Positions 1 through 5,911 of a stretch of DNA of 7,578 nucleotides are shown in pieces. The stretch is from assembly GCA_030595585.1 (NCBI GenBank), contig JAUVCY010000077.1, forward strand, positions 1 through 7,578. Direction: 5' to 3'. This DNA is from Thermoplasmatota archaeon. GTDB lineage: Archaea; Thermoplasmatota; Penumbrarchaeia; Penumbrarchaeales; Penumbrarchaeaceae. How positions within the stretch are numbered: the stretch's first letter is position 1; each line of letters starts with the position of its first letter. The notes below the pieces were generated by a model that worked only from the letters and a program-made list of their open reading frames with translations, was not told the DNA's origin and searched no databases. The translations under genes and the position numbers were made by a program.

Positions 1-819
1 GTTGCCGATCCCGTGCATCACGATCACGGCGAATATATTCCGGGACCACATGTAAAGGGCTCCAAAGACCGCCCCCGCCGTCATCCAGCTGATCTCCGCA
101 AACAGCAGCTCCATAGGGGTCAGCTTGTAAACGGTTATTGCAATGGGAATGTGAGATAGGCCGAAGAAGATGGACGAAAAAGTAAGTGCGGCCCAGAGGG
201 GCAGGACCCTTGCGGATTGGTCGTGAACGAAGGACCTGAACTCGAACTCCTCAACCGGTCCGACTATGAAGAACATAACGAAGGTCATCAGGAAGAACAC
301 CCCAACATCGCCACCGGAGAACAGGTTGAACAGGGTTAAGGACCCCATGTAGCTACCTCCCATCACGGTGCTGGCCCCACTGTATACGACCATCTCCGTA
401 ACGCGCCAGACGATGCCGCCGAACAACCCCACAAGGACGGCCGAAAGCAGCAGCTTCCTGGTCATCTTGAAGGGGCCGAAATCGATGCTCATGTGGCCAT
501 TCTCGTCCCTGTCGGTCTTTACCCACAGCCTCTCCTTTCTGAAGAACTTCCAGTAGATCAGTATCGGACCAAGATGGATCGTTGGAGCAGCGATGATGTG
601 GCCAATGTAAAACCAGTACGTTCCGAACCCGGCGTAGAAATCTGCCGTGAGAGCCCGGTATATTCCCCAGAGCAGGAACTCAACGGCGAGGACCGCCGTG
701 ATCTCCAGTATATATCTCATCCTGCTGGGGACCTTCCTCTCCCCGGCAGGGGGAACTCCATACCATTTGGGGTCAAGGGGGGCCTCCTCCACCACTTCAA
801 CATCGTCATACTCGTCCAT
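1..819 (-). CDS. CPBP (CAAX/Abi-type) intramembrane metalloprotease, C-terminus cut by window edge
   Basis: This reading frame opens at an ATG (817-819) and runs 273 codons without a stop to base 1, so the C-terminus lies outside the window. The first ~35 residues are acidic and proline-containing and look cytosolic. Several hydrophobic segments follow (about 36-56, 66-92, 122-140, 171-188, 207-230, 236-258, 262 onward). All three motifs of the CPBP family are visible: EExxxR at E190-E191-R195 (EEFEFR), FxxxH at F219-H223 (FFGLSH) and HxxxN at H269-N273. In this family they form the in-membrane metal site. CPBP proteins include eukaryotic Rce1 CAAX proteases and many prokaryotic peptidases of unknown substrate. 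The gene follows the isoprenoid operon on the same strand after 64 bases, but a TATA-like box suggests separate transcription. Family membership is well supported; the substrate is unknown. Confidence 0.88.
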   Translation of the reverse strand, partial: MDEYDDVEVVEEAPLDPKWYGVPPAGERKVPSRMRYILEITAVLAVEFLLWGIYRALTADFYAGFGTYWFYIGHIIAAPTIHLGPILIYWKFFRKERLWVKTDRDENGHMSIDFGPFKMTRKLLLSAVLVGLFGGIVWRVTEMVVYSGASTVMGGSYMGSLTLFNLFSGGDVGVFFLMTFVMFFIVGPVEEFEFRSFVHDQSARVLPLWAALTFSSIFFGLSHIPIAITVYKLTPMELLFAEISWMTAGAVFGALYMWSRNIFAVIVMHGIGN

Positions 820-854
820 TGTGAACAGCCTCGGTGGCGCCAATACCGAATCCC

Positions 855-862
855 TTTAAAAA
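855..862 (-). promoter_or_regulatory. Probable TATA box for the CPBP protease gene
   Basis: The minus strand reads TTTTTAAA here, about 39 bases upstream of the ATG at 819. An archaeal TATA box at this place would start transcription near 832 and leave a leader of roughly a dozen bases, with a weak GAGG (829-832) as ribosome site. A second AT-rich word, GAATATACC (minus strand, 873-881), is an alternative. The T run could also help end the upstream operon transcript, whose last stop codon is at 884-886. Confidence 0.4.
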
Positions 863-883
863 GTTCTCCCCTGGTATATTCGG

Positions 884-1285
884 TCACATGGTCAAACGGA
901 ACTTGAATCCGTACTGAATGGTTCCCGACCTTCCCTCCTCCGAGAGCTTCCGAAACACCATCTCCACACCCTTTCCGATCTCCACCTCGGAGGGCTCGCA
1001 GTCAACGATCTGACCGATGATGTGGTCCCCCTCCTCCAGGTCGATATAGGCGATCACGTACGGGACCTGGGAGGAGTACTGCGGCATTCCATCGTGAATG
1101 ATCGTGTAGGATGATATGGTCCCGTTCCCGGAGAACTGGAACCTCTCCAGTTTTCCCATGGACCTTCTGTGGCACGTTGGGCACATCGACGTCTTGGGGA
1201 AGAAGTGTCCCCCACATACCTTGCAGTGGGTGCCTGCCAGGTTGTACCTCTGGTCCTGGTTCCTCCAGTGTCTCGCCACCGCCAT
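884..1285 (-). CDS. DUF35 Zn-ribbon/OB-fold protein, scaffold of the thiolase–HMG-CoA synthase complex
   Basis: A 133-residue protein of the usual length for the stand-alone archaeal DUF35 family. The N-terminal part holds a rubredoxin-like zinc ribbon with all four ligands present: C21-x2-C24 and C35-x2-C38. The rest (about 45-133) is the OB-fold, with a recognisable run of beta strands (GTISSYTIIHD, YVIAYIDLEEGDHIIGQIVD). In Methanothermococcus the homologue bridges acetoacetyl-CoA thiolase and HMG-CoA synthase in one complex, so that the intermediate passes between active sites; the same three genes are adjacent here. The start ATG overlaps the thiolase stop as TGATG. A strong ribosome site, GGAGGTG, lies five bases before the ATG, inside the last thiolase codons, so translation is probably coupled. 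Assignment of family and role is firm by sequence and context. Confidence 0.93.
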   Translation of the reverse strand: MAVARHWRNQDQRYNLAGTHCKVCGGHFFPKTSMCPTCHRRSMGKLERFQFSGNGTISSYTIIHDGMPQYSSQVPYVIAYIDLEEGDHIIGQIVDCEPSEVEIGKGVEMVFRKLSEEGRSGTIQYGFKFRLTM

Positions 1286-2463
1286 CAGACCACCTCCAGG
1301 ATGTTGACCACGGCGGTTCCACCGGTCCCACCGATATTGTGTGCAAGGCCGATATTGGCATCCTTGACCTGGCGGTCGCCCGCATCTCCGCGCAGCTGGA
1401 TGACCAGCTCGTTTATCTGCGCGATACCCGTGGCGCCCAGGGGATGGCCCCTTGCCTTGAGGCCTCCCGACGGGTTCACCGTAATCGTGGAGTTCAGGGC
1501 CGTCTCCCCCCTCTCCGTTGCGAAACCTCCGTCACCTTTCTTGAAGAATCCGAGGTCCTCTATGGCTATTATCTCGCTGATGGTGTAGGAGTCGTGAACC
1601 TCCGCGACCTTGATATCCCCTGGTCCGACGCCTGCCATCTCGTAGGCCCTCCTTGAGGCAGCCACGGTGGACCTCATGGACGTTATCTCCTCCCTGTTGG
1701 CAAGGGAGAGGGAGTCGGAGCCCTGCCCCGTCCCCGCCACCCTTATCGGGTTGTCCGACAGCTCCTTTGCGGTCTTCATATCGCAGAGGACCAGTGAGGC
1801 GCTGCCGTCCGAGGACGGAGCGCAGTCGTACATTCCAAGCGGGTCGGCGACCATGGCCGCGTTCACCGCCATATCCATCGTGATCTCCCTCTGGAACTGG
1901 GCCAGGGGGTTCTTCGCACCATGTACGTGGTTCTTGACGGCAACATGGGCCAGATGCTCCTTTGTCGTCCCGTGATCGTGCATGTGCTTTCTCGCCATCA
2001 ATGCGAACAGGGATGGCATTGTGGCACCGAACAGCCCTTCCCATGCCTGGTCCGCGCCCGATGCCACGAACTCGGTGGCCACGTTGGAGACCACGTCCGA
2101 CATCTTCTCCGCCCCGCCTACGACCACTATGTCATGGAGGCCGGAGGCCACGTCCAGTATCGCCTGGTGGAAGGCGAGGCCCCCCGATGCCCCCGCCGCC
2201 TCTATCCTCGTGGCGGGGATCTGATTCTCCGTGAGCCCCACCACCTCCGCGATCATGGCGGAAACGTGCTCCTGGTTCAGGAACAGCCCCGATGACATGG
2301 TCCCGGTGTAGAGAGCTTCGATCCTCGAGCTGGAGATGCCTGCGTCCTCCATGGCCCGGAAACCTGCCTCGATACCCAGCTCCCTGAACGTGAGGTTCCA
2401 GTGCTCCCCGAACCTGGTCTGTCCAACGCCTATTACGGCGACGTCCCTGGCCAGTTTTCCCAT
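1285..2463 (-). CDS. Archaeal SCP2-type thiolase (acetoacetyl-CoA thiolase position) lacking the catalytic cysteine
   Basis: A 392-residue protein of full family length, aligned end to end with archaeal SCP2/thiolase II-like proteins that condense two acetyl-CoA to acetoacetyl-CoA for the mevalonate pathway. Family landmarks are the N-terminal VAVIGVGQTRFGE, WEGLFGATMP (141-150), YDCAPSSDG (212-220), EVHDSYTISEI (288-298), the GHPLGATG loop (H340) and AHNIGGTGG (374-382). The nucleophile position, normally Cys in the context AACASGG, is Gly91 (codon GGG on the minus strand, bases 2191-2193). The later cysteine of the HDCF motif is Ser292. Only two cysteines remain (214, 227), both away from the usual nucleophile. 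The frame is intact, so this is not a decayed gene. It overlaps HMG-CoA synthase by one base (TAATG), with GGAGG seven bases upstream of the ATG. Family is certain; normal thiolase activity is doubtful. Confidence 0.9.
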   Translation of the reverse strand: MGKLARDVAVIGVGQTRFGEHWNLTFRELGIEAGFRAMEDAGISSSRIEALYTGTMSSGLFLNQEHVSAMIAEVVGLTENQIPATRIEAAGASGGLAFHQAILDVASGLHDIVVVGGAEKMSDVVSNVATEFVASGADQAWEGLFGATMPSLFALMARKHMHDHGTTKEHLAHVAVKNHVHGAKNPLAQFQREITMDMAVNAAMVADPLGMYDCAPSSDGSASLVLCDMKTAKELSDNPIRVAGTGQGSDSLSLANREEITSMRSTVAASRRAYEMAGVGPGDIKVAEVHDSYTISEIIAIEDLGFFKKGDGGFATERGETALNSTITVNPSGGLKARGHPLGATGIAQINELVIQLRGDAGDRQVKDANIGLAHNIGGTGGTAVVNILEVV

Positions 2464-3527
2464 TATTCTCCCTCCATCTTGAGCTTTTTGCGGAACTTGG
2501 AATAGGTTGCGTAATCTATCTCGATCCCGTTCGCAGCTGCCTCGGAGACCAGTGGGGCCTTGCTCCTGGGGTATTCCGAGATGAGGTCGGTGACCTCCAG
2601 ATGGAAGCCGTCCGAACCCGCACCCGATCCGTATGATACCGCCAGTATCTTATCTCCCGACTTGGCGAGATCCAGAATGCCGGCCAGGCCCATCATCATG
2701 GACGCCGAATAGGTGTTGCCTATCTTGGGGGTCCAGAGTCCTGCCATGATCTGCTCCTTCTCGAACCCCAGGCTCTTTGAGATCTTCAGGGGGAACTTTC
2801 CGTTGGGCTGATGGAATACGGCGTAGTCGTAATCAGAAGCTTTGGTGCCCATCCCATCCATGATCTGACGCGCCCCCATCTCCACGTGTTTGAAGTATGC
2901 GGGGACGCCGGTGAACCTCTCTGCATGGGATGGGTACATCATCCCCTCCCTCCTCCAGAAGTCCGGGGTGTCCGTCGTGTAGGACATGGTGAGGCAAACC
3001 TCAGCGATGACCTTCTCCTTCCCCACTATAAGTGCTACACCTCCTGCGGATGCGGAGTACTCAAGTGCGTTGCCTGGAGCACCCTGCGAGGTGTCGGCAC
3101 CGATCGCAAGCGCATATCTGATGGGGATCTGTTCATCGTCGCTGTTGACGAGGCCAAGACATGATTGGAAGCCGGCCGTACCCGCCTTGCAGGCGAACTC
3201 CAGGTCCGCTCCGGTCATCACCGGGGTCGCACCGATCGCGGCGGAGACTATCGTCGCCGTGGGCTTCACCGCATAAGGGTGGGATTCACTTCCCACGAAG
3301 ATCGCCCCGATATCTTTCGGATCTATGGAGCTTCTCGCCAGAGCCCTCCTTGCGGCCATCACCGATATCGTCGCGGCGTCCTCGTCGGGTGCCGGGACGG
3401 ATTTCGCCTCCACCCCAAGGGCTTTTCCCATCGCCTCTCCATCCTGTCCCCAGACCCTGCCTATCTCGGCCGGATATATCCGGTACCGTGGTATGTACAC
3501 TCCATAGCTGACTATTCCCGATCTCAA
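2463..3527 (-). CDS. Hydroxymethylglutaryl-CoA synthase, archaeal type
   Basis: A 354-residue protein, the length typical of archaeal HMG-CoA synthase, which condenses acetyl-CoA with acetoacetyl-CoA to HMG-CoA in the cytosol, the committed entry to archaeal isoprenoid lipids. The catalytic triad is complete: Glu81 (GSESHPYAVKPT), nucleophile Cys113 (EFACKAGTAG) and His239 (VFHQPNGKFP). Other conserved stretches are GIVSYGVYIPRYRI at the N-terminus, YSASAGGVALIVG (157-169) and SYGSGAGSDGF (298-308). The start is a TTG at 3525-3527. It is preferred because GGGGTGAT lies just upstream and because the family begins at this place with M-x-x-GIVSYG; no nearby ATG fits. The stop of the HTH regulator is only 15 bases upstream and the thiolase start overlaps the stop codon, so all are probably on one transcript. 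Confidence 0.96.
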   Translation of the reverse strand: MRSGIVSYGVYIPRYRIYPAEIGRVWGQDGEAMGKALGVEAKSVPAPDEDAATISVMAARRALARSSIDPKDIGAIFVGSESHPYAVKPTATIVSAAIGATPVMTGADLEFACKAGTAGFQSCLGLVNSDDEQIPIRYALAIGADTSQGAPGNALEYSASAGGVALIVGKEKVIAEVCLTMSYTTDTPDFWRREGMMYPSHAERFTGVPAYFKHVEMGARQIMDGMGTKASDYDYAVFHQPNGKFPLKISKSLGFEKEQIMAGLWTPKIGNTYSASMMMGLAGILDLAKSGDKILAVSYGSGAGSDGFHLEVTDLISEYPRSKAPLVSEAAANGIEIDYATYSKFRKKLKMEGE

Positions 3528-3542
3528 GATATCACCCCGCTC

Positions 3543-4292
3543 TCAGATAAGCTTCCTCAACCTGTGGCTCAGTTCCTCCACGTCCAGTTCAGTGGTGACA
3601 AGAGGTATCCTCTCCAGGCGGGCGAGCCTTATTGCCAGCCGGTCGACCTTGTCGGGTTTGATGTATATGACCATTGCAGGTTTGATGGGATGCGACCTGA
3701 CGGCTATCATGGGTGACCTGCCGTAGGCCACCTTCGTGAACAGAAGGGCCCTCTCCGTTGACCTGCCGTATACCTTCATGTAATCCATCGATGAGAACCT
3801 CAGCACACCGAGAATGGAATCTATGAGGGTGAATCCCATAATGGGCCTCCTGATGTAGTTCTCCGACTCATCCTCGTGCTCCTTCTGGAGCTCTCCCTCT
3901 ATGACATCTATGAGGACCGAGGGGTTGATCCCGACGGTGAATTCCGCGATATCTATGATAGCCTCGTCCTGAAGGTCCATTGAGTATTTCTTGATGGTCG
4001 GGGCCCCCCTTATCTCATCAAGGCTTATCAGCCCCGCGATCACCTTCTTCATCAGGTTGAGCGAGGGGTTCTTCCTCCTCCCCTTCTCGTAGTCGGAGAG
4101 CTGGGAAGGGGATACGCCGATCTGACCTGCCAAGTCCTGCTGAGAAACAGCGAACTGCTCCCTCCATGATCGGAAGGTCTGGCTGGGGTTCTTGGAGAGG
4201 ATTATCTCCGAGGCCAGCTTCTCGGCGAGGCGCTCCCTTGCGAGCCACATTGTGTCCTTTGGACCGTCGATCTCCTGCTCGTACTGGACCAT
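3543..4292 (-). CDS. HTH (XRE-type) transcriptional regulator heading the HMG-CoA synthase operon
   Basis: A 249-residue soluble protein. Residues about 41-89 form a Cro/C1-type helix-turn-helix, with SQQDLAGQIGVSPSQLSDYEKG (50-71) covering the scaffold and recognition helices. A linker follows, then an alpha/beta C-terminal region (about 150-249) with strands such as IMGFTLIDSILGV, KPAMVIYIKP and IPLVTTELDVEEL that may bind a ligand. It resembles the predicted archaeal regulators of COG1709, often found directly before HMG-CoA synthase; this assignment is from memory, not from a search. The gene lies 15 bases before HMG-CoA synthase and is probably cotranscribed. The likely job is control of mevalonate entry, perhaps including its own gene. 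The ATG at 4290-4292 has no clear ribosome site but sits about 28 bases from a good TATA box, consistent with a nearly leaderless transcript. Confidence 0.85.
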   Translation of the reverse strand: MVQYEQEIDGPKDTMWLARERLAEKLASEIILSKNPSQTFRSWREQFAVSQQDLAGQIGVSPSQLSDYEKGRRKNPSLNLMKKVIAGLISLDEIRGAPTIKKYSMDLQDEAIIDIAEFTVGINPSVLIDVIEGELQKEHEDESENYIRRPIMGFTLIDSILGVLRFSSMDYMKVYGRSTERALLFTKVAYGRSPMIAVRSHPIKPAMVIYIKPDKVDRLAIRLARLERIPLVTTELDVEELSHRLRKLI

Positions 4293-4316
4293 CGTCTGGA
4301 GTAAAGTGAGAATCCC

Positions 4317-4324
4317 TTAATAAA
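4317..4324 (-). promoter_or_regulatory. TATA box of the regulator–HMG-CoA synthase operon
   Basis: The minus strand reads CGGAACTTTATTAAGG, with TTTATTAA at 4317-4324 and a purine-rich BRE-like stretch just upstream (4325-4330). The centre is about 28 bases before the ATG at 4292, so transcription would start within a few bases of the start codon. That fits the absence of a Shine-Dalgarno sequence. Confidence 0.55.
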
Positions 4325-4339
4325 GTTCCGCTCATGCTT

Positions 4340-4367
4340 AAGTGAGCTTTCTGATAAAAGTGAACTT
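4340..4367. promoter_or_regulatory. Candidate operator: repeated AAGTGA(G/A)CTT upstream of the operon TATA box
   Basis: On the plus strand AAGTGAGCTT (4340-4349) and AAGTGAACTT (4358-4367) differ by one base and are exactly 18 bases apart. Each has weak dyad symmetry (AAG/CTT, with AAGT/ACTT in the second). A partial third copy, AAGTGAG, is at 4304-4310, between the TATA box and the regulator start, 36 bases from the first full copy. The arrangement flanks the core promoter of an operon whose first gene codes for an HTH protein, so an autoregulatory binding site is a reasonable guess. No binding data can be read from sequence. Confidence 0.35.
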
Positions 4368-4396
4368 ATCTGGTCGATATAGTGGTGATCTGCCCT

Positions 4397-4753
4397 TCAG
4401 CTGTACGCCTGGTCCACGTGGGTTTTCTTCGCCTTTGCCCTTGGGGGCCTCTTTGAGAACTCCGGGTCCAGGTTCTGGGGGGGCCTGTTGTGCTTCTTGA
4501 TCTTGATGTCAACAACCCAGTCCATGATTATCCGGTGGTAGAAGCCATCAACGTCAACGATCTCCATATCGTCGTTGAAGGCGAGCACCCTTCCCTCGAC
4601 GTTCATGAGCGTGTTTCCGGCTATGACAGTCACGTCCACCTCGTCGTCGACGCGCAGGCCGTATCTCCTCTCCTTTATGGGGCCTTCGAAGATGTCAGAG
4701 ATATTCTCCTCCTCCTTAACCGCCTTGGACCTCTTCTGGGGCTTCTTTACCAT
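4397..4753 (-). CDS. Small basic protein with a possible Sm-like beta-barrel core, function unknown
   Basis: I do not recognise a named family with certainty. The 118 residues split into a charged N-terminal tail (1-33, Lys/Glu/Arg-rich), a compact core (about 34-86) and a basic, proline-rich C-terminal tail (87-118, with RPPRAKAKK at 102-110). The core pattern is strand-rich, with Gly54 before a bent strand (GRVLAFNDDMEIVDVDG) and a closing pair (FYHRIIMDWVVDIKI). This is like the small five-stranded barrel of LSm or similar RNA-binding proteins; that is an inference from pattern only. There are no cysteines, signal peptide or membrane segment. The ATG (4751-4753) lies about 25 bases from a TATA-like GATATAC and has no ribosome site, so a leaderless mRNA is likely. 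It is divergent from the HTH–Nudix gene and sits 104 bases upstream of the regulator gene on the same strand. Confidence 0.7.
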   Translation of the reverse strand: MVKKPQKRSKAVKEEENISDIFEGPIKERRYGLRVDDEVDVTVIAGNTLMNVEGRVLAFNDDMEIVDVDGFYHRIIMDWVVDIKIKKHNRPPQNLDPEFSKRPPRAKAKKTHVDQAYS

Positions 4754-4773
4754 ATCTGGTGGAAAAGCCTATC

Positions 4774-4782
4774 CGTATATCA
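4774..4782 (-). promoter_or_regulatory. TATA-like box for the Sm-like gene
   Basis: The minus strand reads AAAAGATGATATACGG, with the TATA-like core ATATAC at 4775-4780 and an A/G-rich stretch upstream. Its centre is about 25 bases before the ATG at 4753, the distance expected for transcription starting at the start codon itself. Confidence 0.45.
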
Positions 4783-4840
4783 TCTTTTCCCGAACAGTTT
4801 CATCAATTCAAAGGATCGTGGAACGGGCCATACTCAATGG

Positions 4841-4847
4841 TTAAATC
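4841..4847 (+). promoter_or_regulatory. TATA-like box for the HTH–Nudix gene
   Basis: TTAAATC at 4841-4847 lies about 35 bases before the ATG at 4879. A start of transcription near 4870 would leave a leader of about nine bases, into which the ribosome site AGGTG (4869-4873, five bases before the ATG) just fits. Confidence 0.4.
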
Positions 4848-4878
4848 TCTGGTTGTCTATCACGGAGCAGGTGTTTAG

Positions 4879-5748
4879 ATGGGGTTCGAACTTAGGGTAG
4901 TCAGGAACAATCCCCTTACCGGGGAGAACAATCTCGATGAGGCGCTCAGGACCTTCCTGAAGCAGATCGGATATATTCCAGAGTCGGCGGAGGATGAGAT
5001 CCCCTACAGGATGATGAGGGACTGCTTTCTGTCGTTCCCTGGAAAACCCTGGACCATCGATGAGCTTCTGGACCAGCTCGATTCCAGCAAATCCACGCTC
5101 TATCGATACCTGAACAAGCTCAAGGGCCTTGACCTTCTGGAGGAGGTCGTCATACCCCTCGACGATGTGGAGGAGGGCCCTTCGAAGAAGACGAGGAAGG
5201 GGTACAAGATCAGGTTCGAGTCGCTGTCTCTGGCCTGGTCGATCATCGAATCCCACACCAGCGTGGCGATGGAGAACTACAGGAAGTCGGTGGACCATAT
5301 AGATGAAATGGTGAAGGAGAGGATCCAGGCGAAAACGGACAGCTCCAGAAAACATCCGAAGCTGGCAGTTGACGGGATAGTGCTCGATGAGAAGGGAAAG
5401 AGGATACTGTTGATCAGAAGGGGAAGGGAGCCCTTTCAGGGTGAATGGGCGCTTCCTGGCGGGTTCCTTGAATATGACGAGAGCGGGGAGGAGGGGGTCG
5501 TCAGGGAGGTCCTGGAGGAGACGAACCTGCAGACGGAGATGATAGGTGAGTTCAAGGCAGTTACTACACCGGGGAGGGACCCCAGGGGACACATCGTTTC
5601 AATTGTATATCACCTTAAGATGACCGGAGGGGAGATCCAGGGAGGGGACGACGCCGCCGAGGCGAAGTGGCATGATCTTAAGAAGCTTCCAAAGTTGGCA
5701 TTCGATCACGACGTTATAATCAGGGATTTCATAAAGTGGAACAAGTAG
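4879..5748 (+). CDS. Winged-helix–Nudix fusion protein, possible nucleotide-responsive regulator or ADP-ribose-type hydrolase
   Basis: A 289-residue protein of two parts. Residues about 40-115 look like a winged helix-turn-helix: a helix at 59-67, a recognition helix in SSKSTLYRYLNKLKGLDLLEE (69-89), then a basic wing (KKTRKGYK). A helical linker (116-152) follows. Residues about 160-289 form a Nudix domain with a complete Nudix box: G195-x5-E201-x7-R209-E210-x2-E213-E214, closing with N216 in place of the usual Gly. EWALPGGF precedes the box and LAFDHDVI (273-280) ends the domain; such an FDH end occurs in ADP-ribose/NAD-related Nudix proteins including NrtR. The metal-binding glutamates are kept, so hydrolysis is possible. 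Domain order is opposite to NrtR, which has Nudix first. The target genes and substrate cannot be told from the sequence. Confidence 0.88.
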   Translation: MGFELRVVRNNPLTGENNLDEALRTFLKQIGYIPESAEDEIPYRMMRDCFLSFPGKPWTIDELLDQLDSSKSTLYRYLNKLKGLDLLEEVVIPLDDVEEGPSKKTRKGYKIRFESLSLAWSIIESHTSVAMENYRKSVDHIDEMVKERIQAKTDSSRKHPKLAVDGIVLDEKGKRILLIRRGREPFQGEWALPGGFLEYDESGEEGVVREVLEETNLQTEMIGEFKAVTTPGRDPRGHIVSIVYHLKMTGGEIQGGDDAAEAKWHDLKKLPKLAFDHDVIIRDFIKWNK

Positions 5749-5759
5749 AATATGGACCT

Positions 5760-5812
5760 CTAGTATTGTTATCTGATTTGAAAGTAGATCAAATTACCAT
5801 AATATTAACTAG
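5760..5812. repeat. Imperfect nested inverted repeat after the HTH–Nudix gene
   Basis: Outer arms CTAGT (5760-5764) and ACTAG (5808-5812) are followed inward by ATTGTTAT against ATAATATTA, pairing with a bulge, one mismatch and one G·U. Inner arms ATTTG (5776-5780) and CAAAT (5790-5794) enclose nine bases. The structure begins 12 bases after the stop codon and could be a transcript 3' end structure. It is very AT-rich, so chance is possible. Confidence 0.4.
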
Positions 5813-5903
5813 CTCTCCCAACATTATCAACCAAATCAATTATTTGCTATTCGGAGTTGCGTGGGGAAGGAATTGAAAGGTAATTGCTCAACGGGTCATT
5901 AAG

Positions 5904-5911
5904 CATATATA
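5904..5911 (+). promoter_or_regulatory. TATA box of the beta-helix protein gene
   Basis: CATATATA followed by CC is the best TATA match in the window. A start of transcription near 5933-5937 would give a leader of about 50 bases, much longer than for the other genes here. The leader contains a short ATCGA/TCGAT inverted repeat (5943-5947, 5955-5959). Confidence 0.55.

Noticed and set aside
1111..1656. Plus-strand frame of 181 codons opposite thiolase and DUF35
   Set aside because: Shadow of two well-supported genes; composition is rich in Ser/Pro/Arg and no motif is present. The same holds for the other plus-strand frames between 368 and 3716.
2191..2193. Missing thiolase cysteine as a frameshift or single read error
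   Set aside because: The frame is continuous with conserved residues on both sides, GGG needs two changes from a Cys codon, and a second family cysteine (HDCF to HDSY) is also lost, so an isolated error is unlikely.
4330..4347. GCTCA/TGAGC inverted repeat as a terminator of the Sm-like gene
   Set aside because: Arms are only five bases with an eight-base loop and no T run follows on the minus strand; the same bases are better explained as part of the spaced AAGTGA repeat.
4883..4892. GGTTCGAACT, like a tRNA T-loop
   Set aside because: No acceptor, D or anticodon stem can be built around it and it lies at the start of the HTH–Nudix coding region.
4834..5592. Long antisense reading frame (252 codons) opposite the HTH–Nudix gene
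   Set aside because: It lies entirely across a gene with a perfect Nudix box, has a low-complexity Leu/Pro/Arg/His composition typical of antisense frames in GC-rich DNA, and shows no domain.
5837..5886. CAATTA/TAATTG inverted repeat in the spacer
   Set aside because: Six-base AT-rich arms 38 bases apart are expected by chance in sequence of this composition.
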